A DNA stretch of 10,938 bases. Source: Rhodospirillaceae bacterium (GTDB lineage: Bacteria; Pseudomonadota; Alphaproteobacteria; Rhodospirillales; 2-02-FULL-58-16). The notes beneath the pieces are model-generated. The model was not told the DNA's origin. It was given only the letters and a program-made list of their open reading frames with translations, and ran no database searches. Location: the NCBI GenBank assembly GCA_013349695.1, contig DUZD01000074.1, positions 1 through 10,938 of the forward strand, read 5' to 3'. The translations under genes were made by a program, and so were the position numbers. This document shows positions 6,912-10,938 of the stretch, piece by piece. Position 1 is the stretch's first letter. Each line of letters opens with the position of its first letter.

Positions 6912-6934
6912 AAAAAAAAGCCCGCTATGCGGAC
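6912..6934 (-). terminator. Minus-strand intrinsic terminator in the phosphodiesterase leader
   Basis: Read on the minus strand, GTCCGC-ATA-GCGGGC (6934-6920) forms a 6-bp stem with one G-U pair, followed at once by eight T (6919-6912). This is a good intrinsic terminator. No minus-strand gene lies immediately upstream of it, since the next gene on the right is on the plus strand. The stop must therefore act on a short transcript starting within about 100 bases, either a small RNA or an attenuated leader of the phosphodiesterase operon 240 bases downstream. Confidence 0.5.
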
Positions 6935-6976
6935 GCCTGGAGTAAGCCATCTCCAACCGGTCATTTCACGGAAACA

Positions 6977-7006
6977 TTGCACGTATATAACTGGGTGAAA
7001 TATGCT
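6977..7006 (+). promoter_or_regulatory. Candidate sigma-70 promoter for the amidotransferase gene
   Basis: TTGCAC (6977-6982), an 18-base spacer and TATGCT (7001-7006) match -35 and -10 boxes at four of six positions each. Transcription would start near 7013, giving a short leader with CAGGAGA (about 7035-7041) before ATG 7048. Confidence 0.4.
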
Positions 7007-7047
7007 GTACCCACGGCATTTGAGCACGCACCGCCAGGAGATACGCC

Positions 7048-7905
7048 ATGGCACACGACGCTCCCCGCATCCTTGTCATCGACGGCTATCCCAAAGACGA
7101 TCGCGATAACCTGGCCGGTTGCGGCATGGACACGGCGGGGGATTTGTACGTCGCGATGTTGAGCGGCATCTGCCCTCGGGCCAGCTTCGAGATTGTGTTT
7201 CCGTCCGACCCCGGGACCGCCCTGCCAGACGGAACTGGACTTGGCGATTTTGATGGTCTCGCGTGGACCGGCTGTTCGCTGACCATCCACGACGACAGCG
7301 ATAAGCGTGTGCGGCGCCATATCGAACTGGCCCGTGAAGCCTATCGGGTGGGCGTACCGCAATTCGGCACCTGCTGGGGCATTCAGATTGCCGCCGTCGT
7401 CGCGGGGGGTGCCGTCGCCGCCAATCCGCGCGGGCGCGAAATGGGCATCGGGCGCAAGATCACCTTGAGTCCCACGGGACGCGGCCATCCATTTTATGAA
7501 AACAAGCCCATCACGTTTGACGGTTATGTCAGCCATTTTGATGAAGTCACGCATTTGCCGCCGGGCGCCGAAGTTCTCGCGGGCAATGCATTCACCCGTG
7601 TTCAGGCACTGAGCATACATCACGGGAACGGCATGTTCTGGGGGCTGCAATACCACCCCGAATACGATTTGTATCAGATGGCACGCCTGATCTATTGCCG
7701 TCGCGCCGCACTGACCAAGGAAGGCTTCTATACGGACGAGGCGAACGCACTGTCCATGGTCGAAAACTTCGAGCGGCTCCACCAAAACCCCGATGACAAG
7801 GCCTTGGCCTGGCAGTTGGGCGTAGAGCACGACCTGTTGATCGACACCGTTCGCCAGACCGAGCCGCGCAACTGGCTGGAACGTCTAGTCTCCTGTAACA
7901 ACTAA
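7048..7905 (+). CDS. Class-I glutamine amidotransferase-like hydrolase
   Basis: It is a stand-alone amidotransferase-fold enzyme of 285 residues that would hydrolyse a gamma-glutamyl amide, or supply ammonia to a partner. The triad is visible: nucleophile C109 in QFGTCWGIQ and H203 and E205 in LQYHPEYD. The early part (ILVIDGYPKDDRDNLAGCG, residues 8-26) and the DGYVSHFDEVTHLPPGAEVLA segment (158-178) fit GMP-synthase-like GATase proteins. About 70 residues follow the triad and are not recognised. A CAGGAG lies about eight bases before ATG. The gene diverges from the phosphodiesterase-dehydrogenase operon, which suggests a shared pathway. In that setting hydrolysis of a gamma-glutamyl intermediate, like PuuD, is more likely than a biosynthetic role, but this is inference. 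Confidence 0.85.
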   Translation: MAHDAPRILVIDGYPKDDRDNLAGCGMDTAGDLYVAMLSGICPRASFEIVFPSDPGTALPDGTGLGDFDGLAWTGCSLTIHDDSDKRVRRHIELAREAYRVGVPQFGTCWGIQIAAVVAGGAVAANPRGREMGIGRKITLSPTGRGHPFYENKPITFDGYVSHFDEVTHLPPGAEVLAGNAFTRVQALSIHHGNGMFWGLQYHPEYDLYQMARLIYCRRAALTKEGFYTDEANALSMVENFERLHQNPDDKALAWQLGVEHDLLIDTVRQTEPRNWLERLVSCNN

Positions 7906-7932
7906 ATTGTAATGTTTTGATGGTTCGTTCTG

Positions 7933-8361
7933 TCAGGACACTAGCCGCTTTTGCAAAAAACCCTTGATTCCCAGTTCGTCCAGGATGATCTGTTCCTTGC
8001 GGGACAATTCCTCGGCCTGGCGCTTGTCGCGCTCGTCCTGGGCGATTTCGTATTTTTTGAGTTCCCGGTAGGCATCCCCGAGTTCCTCGCGGGCGGCGGC
8101 GATTTCGACCTCCGTTCCAGCGATGGATCCGGCGATCCGTTGGCGGCGCCCGATCACCGCCTCGGCGTAATTTCCATAGATGAATCCGACTTCCACCGGC
8201 GACGCCCCGGCGACCGCCTGCTCGTTCTTGATTTCAGCCTCGAGCCGCCGGCCCCGGTCTTCCAGACCGGCGACAAATCGGAGCAGTTCCGCCAGCCGGC
8301 GGCGCTTTTCGTCGACACCCCACCGATGGAGACGGATCAGGCTGTGTAATTCATTGGCCAC
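7933..8361 (-). CDS. fliJ: Flagellar export chaperone FliJ
   Basis: FliJ is the coiled-coil stalk of the flagellar type III export ATPase, where it links the FliI hexamer to the gate protein FlhA. The 142-residue protein is almost wholly helical and charged, with an N-terminal SLIRLHRWGVDEKRRRLAEL helix and long heptad-like stretches (residues about 15-55 and 75-125), as in the family. Sequence conservation is low in FliJ, so the assignment rests on size, coiled-coil character and position 21 bases after fliI. The start is GTG 8361 with a weak ribosome binding site, probably relying on translation from fliI. It converges with the amidotransferase gene, leaving only 27 bases and no obvious terminator. 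Confidence 0.88.
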   Translation of the reverse strand: MANELHSLIRLHRWGVDEKRRRLAELLRFVAGLEDRGRRLEAEIKNEQAVAGASPVEVGFIYGNYAEAVIGRRQRIAGSIAGTEVEIAAAREELGDAYRELKKYEIAQDERDKRQAEELSRKEQIILDELGIKGFLQKRLVS

Positions 8362-8382
8362 GTTTCAAGCCCATCCCGGGAT

Positions 8383-9891
8383 TCACGTCCCTCTGTTTTC
8401 ATCGGTCGTCTGCAGTACGTTCGCCGCCCGCAGATCCAAAGCCGGCCGGGGACCCGGCGTGACTGGCGTTGCTTCTTCGGAGGCGGGCGAACCTTCGCCG
8501 GCTTCCGGCGGGGCCGCCGGCGCGGGGCCGCCGGGCCGTGGAGCTCCAGCCTGCTCGCCGGCATCCCGCATGCCAAGGATCTCGCCCATCATCCGGTAGC
8601 AGTCGGCAAGGCCGGTTTTCTCGTTTATTTCCTGTCTAAGGAAACCGTCGATAGCCGGGAAAAAATGAACGGCTTCGTCGACCAGGGGATCGCTGCCTTG
8701 ACGGTAGGCACCCAAACGGATCAGTTCCGCCATATCCTCGTAAGTGGCGAGAATCTGGCGGGCGCGGGTGACGATGGCGTTTTCAATGTCGCTATTGCAA
8801 TCGGGCATGGTTCTGGAGACGCTCCGCAGGACGTTGATGGCCGGGTAGCGGCCACGCTCGGCGATGGCCCGGTCGAGAACCACATGGCCGTCGAGAATGC
8901 CGCGCACGGCGTCGGCAACGGGCTCGTTATGGTCGTCCCCTTCCACCAGCACCGTAAACAGGCCGGTGATGCTGCCTTTGTCTCCGGTCCCCGGTCCGGC
9001 CCGTTCGAGGAGCCTCGGCAGTTCGGCGAAGACGGAGGGTGTATAGCCCTTGGAAGCGGGAGGTTCGCCGATGGAAAGGCTGATTTCCCGCTGCGCCATG
9101 GCGAAACGGTTAATGCTGTCCATCAGGCAAAGGACATCGTTTCCCCGATCGCGGAAAAATTCCGCCACGGCCATCGTCATATAGGCCGCTTGACGGCGGA
9201 GGAGGGGAGATTGATCGGAGGTGGCGACGACGACGACGCTACGGCGCATGCCCTCGGGGCCGAGATCGTCCTCGATGAATTCGCGCGCCTCGCGGCCGCG
9301 TTCACCGACCAAGCCGATGACGGTCACTTCGGCATTGGTGTAGCGCGCCATCATCGACAAAACCGTCGACTTGCCGATCCCGGAACCGGAAAAAATGCCC
9401 ATGCGTTGGCCCCGGCAGCAAGTCAGAAAGGTGTTCATGGCGCGAATGCCGAGATCGATCTTGCCGCCCACCCGTTGCCTGGCATGGGCCGGCGGCGGCG
9501 GGCTGTGTACCGGATAGGCGAGCGAGCCGGTGGGCAAGGGCCCCTTGCCGTCGACCGGCTCGCCGAAAGCGTTGATGACGCGCCCAAGCCAAAGTTCGCC
9601 GGGATAAATGGCCGGATCGGTGGCGGTGATCTCGGCCCGGCACCCCAAACCGATGCCGGCGAGCGAACCAAACGGCATCAACAAGGCGCGGCCTTGGCGA
9701 AACCCCACAACCTCGCAGATCACATGGAGCCCGTCGCGGCCAACGACACGGCAGTGATCGCCAATGAACAAAGATCCCTCGACGCCATCCACCTCGACCA
9801 TCATACCGATGACGGCGGTGACTTGGCCGTGGACCTGATAATCCGTTAGGCGGCGCACTTCGTTGACGATGTTGTTGGTGAAAACGGTCAA
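8383..9891 (-). CDS. fliI: Flagellar protein export ATPase FliI
   Basis: FliI is the hexameric ATPase at the cytoplasmic base of the flagellar type III export apparatus, working with FliH and FliJ. The 502-residue protein has an F1-beta-like N-domain (about 20-95), Walker A SGSGIGKST (168-176), the catalytic-glutamate loop VGERGRE (195-201), Walker B DVLCLMDS (252-259), the conserved PPASKGYTPSVFAELPRLLERAG (277-299) and a C-terminal helical domain to about 441. Residues about 442-502 form an extra tail rich in Pro, Ala, Gly and Glu, absent from the usual form of about 440-460 residues and probably disordered. The start is TTG 9891 with GAGG eight bases upstream; no in-frame ATG fits better. 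It is transcribed with fliJ and diverges from ctrA. Confidence 0.95.
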   Translation of the reverse strand: MTVFTNNIVNEVRRLTDYQVHGQVTAVIGMMVEVDGVEGSLFIGDHCRVVGRDGLHVICEVVGFRQGRALLMPFGSLAGIGLGCRAEITATDPAIYPGELWLGRVINAFGEPVDGKGPLPTGSLAYPVHSPPPPAHARQRVGGKIDLGIRAMNTFLTCCRGQRMGIFSGSGIGKSTVLSMMARYTNAEVTVIGLVGERGREAREFIEDDLGPEGMRRSVVVVATSDQSPLLRRQAAYMTMAVAEFFRDRGNDVLCLMDSINRFAMAQREISLSIGEPPASKGYTPSVFAELPRLLERAGPGTGDKGSITGLFTVLVEGDDHNEPVADAVRGILDGHVVLDRAIAERGRYPAINVLRSVSRTMPDCNSDIENAIVTRARQILATYEDMAELIRLGAYRQGSDPLVDEAVHFFPAIDGFLRQEINEKTGLADCYRMMGEILGMRDAGEQAGAPRPGGPAPAAPPEAGEGSPASEEATPVTPGPRPALDLRAANVLQTTDENRGT

Positions 9892-9913
9892 CGGAAAAGC
9901 CTCGCTCGATGCC

Positions 9914-9931
9914 CCGGAAAACCGGTTCCGG
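9914..9931. promoter_or_regulatory. Perfect dyad in the fliI leader
   Basis: CCGGAA (9914-9919) and TTCCGG (9926-9931) are perfect inverted repeats around AACCGG, with AACCGGTT palindromic at the centre. It lies 23-40 bases before the fliI start codon. It could be a regulator site near the transcription start or a hairpin in the fliI mRNA leader. I do not recognise the motif. Confidence 0.3.
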
Positions 9932-9968
9932 CAACACCAGAAATATAGTCACCCTGAGTATGGAAAGG

Positions 9969-9989
9969 GAGTCTTTAAGGTTTGGTAAA
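9969..9989. promoter_or_regulatory. Near-consensus CtrA box with adjacent GANTC site
   Basis: TTAA (9975-9978), seven bases, TAAA (9986-9989) matches the CtrA consensus TTAA-N7-TTAA at 7 of 8 positions with exact spacing. GAGTC (9969-9973), a CcrM-type methylation site, stands one base before it. The box is 84-98 bases upstream of fliI and about 120 upstream of ctrA, so it could serve the flagellar operon, ctrA autoregulation, or both. Binding is inferred from the consensus only. Confidence 0.4.
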
Positions 9990-10060
9990 ATCCGTGCCCG
10001 CTGTCGTTTGCCGGCCCTGGCGACAAGCTGACCTTGAATGTCTTGTTCCCTCCATTTATG

Positions 10061-10087
10061 TTAAGATAAGTTAACGTATATGGTTAA
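10061..10087. promoter_or_regulatory. Cluster of three TTAA half-sites upstream of ctrA
   Basis: TTAA occurs at 10061-10064, 10071-10074 and 10084-10087, ending 20 bases before the ctrA start. Spacings are six and nine bases, not the seven of the full CtrA box, so these would be half-sites at best. The patch is also the AT-rich core of the ctrA promoter region. Confidence 0.35.
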
Positions 10088-10107
10088 ACAATGCTCCAGG
10101 ACCAGCC

Positions 10108-10821
10108 ATGCGCGTACTCCTGGTCGAAGACGATCCAGTAACGGTGCAAAGCGTCGAGATGATGCTCAAATCCGAGGGGATGGTGGTCGATTCCACCGAT
10201 CTCGGCGAGGACGGCCTGGAAATCGGCAAGCTTTACGATTACGACATCATCGTCCTCGATTTGATGCTCCCCGACATCAATGGCCTGGAGGTTCTGAGAA
10301 GGCTCAGGGACAGCCGCATAGAAACCCCCGTTCTCATCCTCTCCGGGCTCGGGGAATCGGAGAACAAGGTCAGGGGGCTGGGCATCGGCGCCGACGATTA
10401 TCTGACCAAGCCCTTCGACAAGAAAGAATTGTTGGCCCGCATCCAGGCCATCGTCCGCCGTTCCAAGGGACACGCTCAGTCGATCATCCGCACGGGCAGG
10501 CTGAGTGTCAATCTGGATGCCCATACCGTTGAAGTGGACGGCCAAGCCGTCCACCTGACCGGCAAGGAGTACGGAATCCTCGAACTGTTGAGCTTACGCA
10601 AAGGAACGACATTGACCAAGGAGATGTTCCTCAATCACCTTTACGGCGGCATGGACGAGCCGGAATTGAAGATCATCGATGTCTTCATCTGCAAACTGCG
10701 CAAGAAGCTGGCCACCGCCACCGGCGGCGAAAACTACATCGAAACCATTTGGGGCAGGGGCTACGTTCTGCGCGACCCGGAAGGCGAATCGGAGCAAGAA
10801 CGAACGCCGGCCGAATCTTAA
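10108..10821 (+). CDS. ctrA: Cell-cycle response regulator CtrA
   Basis: CtrA is an OmpR-type DNA-binding response regulator that in alphaproteobacteria controls flagellar, motility and cell-cycle genes after phosphorelay from CckA and ChpT. The 237-residue protein has the receiver residues D8 and D9, phosphoacceptor D51 (IIVLDLMLPD), S79 and K101 (LTKPFDKKE). A winged-helix domain follows at about 126-224, with recognition helix VFICKLRKKL (192-201) and the WGRGYVLRD wing. LLVEDD, GLGIGADDYLTKPFDKKELLARI and GKEYGILELLSLRKG are typical of CtrA orthologues. AGGA lies six bases before ATG. The C-terminus ends in AES, not the two alanines that mark Caulobacter CtrA for ClpXP. It diverges from fliI, a plausible target, with TTAA boxes between them. 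Confidence 0.93.
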   Translation: MRVLLVEDDPVTVQSVEMMLKSEGMVVDSTDLGEDGLEIGKLYDYDIIVLDLMLPDINGLEVLRRLRDSRIETPVLILSGLGESENKVRGLGIGADDYLTKPFDKKELLARIQAIVRRSKGHAQSIIRTGRLSVNLDAHTVEVDGQAVHLTGKEYGILELLSLRKGTTLTKEMFLNHLYGGMDEPELKIIDVFICKLRKKLATATGGENYIETIWGRGYVLRDPEGESEQERTPAES

Positions 10822-10851
10822 CCCCCATTTCCCAAATGACCACACCTTTAA

Positions 10852-10886
10852 CTGACCTTTCATCATGATTCTGCTATAAGAATCAT
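10852..10886 (+). promoter_or_regulatory. Promoter overlapped by a dyad with two GANTC sites
   Basis: CTGACC (10852-10857), a 17-base spacer and TATAAG (10875-10880) form a good sigma-70 type promoter. Overlapping the -10 is a perfect 8-bp inverted repeat, ATGATTCT (10865-10872) and AGAATCAT (10879-10886), with a six-base centre. Each arm contains a GANTC site (GATTC 10867-10871, GAATC 10880-10884). TTAA is present just upstream (10849-10852). The layout suits a repressor operator or control by adenine methylation, and it probably drives the gene starting at the window end. Confidence 0.45.
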
Positions 10887-10907
10887 TACGTTATAGGCGG
10901 ATTTGGG

Positions 10908-10938
10908 ATGTTGATATGGCTCATCCGATGGGTGAATC
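10908..10938 (+). CDS. Start of a downstream gene, truncated by the window end
   Basis: ATG 10908 follows AGGCGG (10895-10900) by seven bases and lies about 20 bases after the expected transcription start. Only about ten codons are visible (MLIWLIRWVN), which are hydrophobic and would suit a membrane protein. A second candidate, ATG 10916 in another frame (MAHPMGE), has GGGATG five bases upstream. Too little is present to choose or to name a product. Confidence 0.3.
   Translation, partial: MLIWLIRWVN

Larger units (their letters stand above)
6674..7047. other. 374-bp divergent control region between phosphodiesterase and amidotransferase genes
   Basis: No convincing gene was found. A 17-codon ORF (ATG 6807 to TAA 6860) lacks a ribosome binding site and is not called. 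The region contains a minus-strand terminator (6912-6934), a perfect 5-bp hairpin beside it (GTTCC 6897-6901, GGAAC 6907-6911), a GGAG/CTCC stem (6939-6954), a plus-strand promoter candidate (6977-7006), and A-runs at 6712-6719 and 6912-6919. It is more AT-rich than the flanking genes. It must carry the promoters of both divergent units, and the minus-strand leader would be long. Confidence 0.6.

Noticed and set aside
5957..7162. 401-residue plus-strand ORF across the phosphodiesterase gene and the intergenic region
   Set aside because: It is antisense to the GDPD gene, then runs through noncoding sequence and overlaps the amidotransferase start in another frame. No domain is seen.
8665..9849. 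394-residue plus-strand ORF opposite fliI
   Set aside because: It is the antisense shadow of a full-length FliI and is low in recognisable protein features.

Overview
The window reads as chromosome from a flagellated alphaproteobacterium with moderately high G+C. The strongest evidence is a ctrA-type cell-cycle response regulator beside the flagellar export genes fliI and fliJ. TTAA half-sites of the kind CtrA binds lie between fliI and ctrA, and GANTC (CcrM-type) sites occur around ctrA. The protein style suggests Rhodospirillales or a relative, but this is recognition from memory and no database search was made.

Layout. (1) Positions 1-1400 are visibly more AT-rich than the rest and look accessory. 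They hold a short ORF of doubtful status, an unrecognised protein with two membrane segments, and a compact repeat element made of a 22-bp tandem repeat and a 24-bp inverted repeat. That element supplies the stop codon of the next gene. (2) Positions 1391-3144 hold a divergent purine-salvage pair: an adenine deaminase of the adenosine-deaminase fold (minus strand) and a hypoxanthine phosphoribosyltransferase (plus strand). Together they would convert adenine to hypoxanthine and then IMP. The space between them holds a small dyad and a terminator-like hairpin in front of hpt. (3) Positions 3348-7905 hold a metabolic module. A minus-strand operon encodes a cytoplasmic glycerophosphodiester phosphodiesterase, an aldehyde dehydrogenase and an iron-type alcohol dehydrogenase, with ATGA overlap or 12-bp spacing. 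A class-I glutamine amidotransferase-like hydrolase is transcribed divergently. (4) Positions 7933-10821 hold fliI-fliJ (minus strand) and ctrA (plus strand), diverging from a 216-bp control region. (5) The last 100 bases hold a promoter overlapping a dyad with two GANTC sites, then the likely start of another gene.

The most interesting unit is the third. Phosphodiesterase, alcohol dehydrogenase, aldehyde dehydrogenase and a Cys-His-Glu amidohydrolase are the enzymes expected if glycerophosphoethanolamine were cleaved and the ethanolamine oxidised as a gamma-glutamyl conjugate, released at the end as glycine plus glutamate. The glutamine-synthetase-like ligase this would need is not in the window, so this is a hypothesis. 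Oxidation of choline to betaine is the main alternative. No tRNA, rRNA, CRISPR array or transposase gene was seen.
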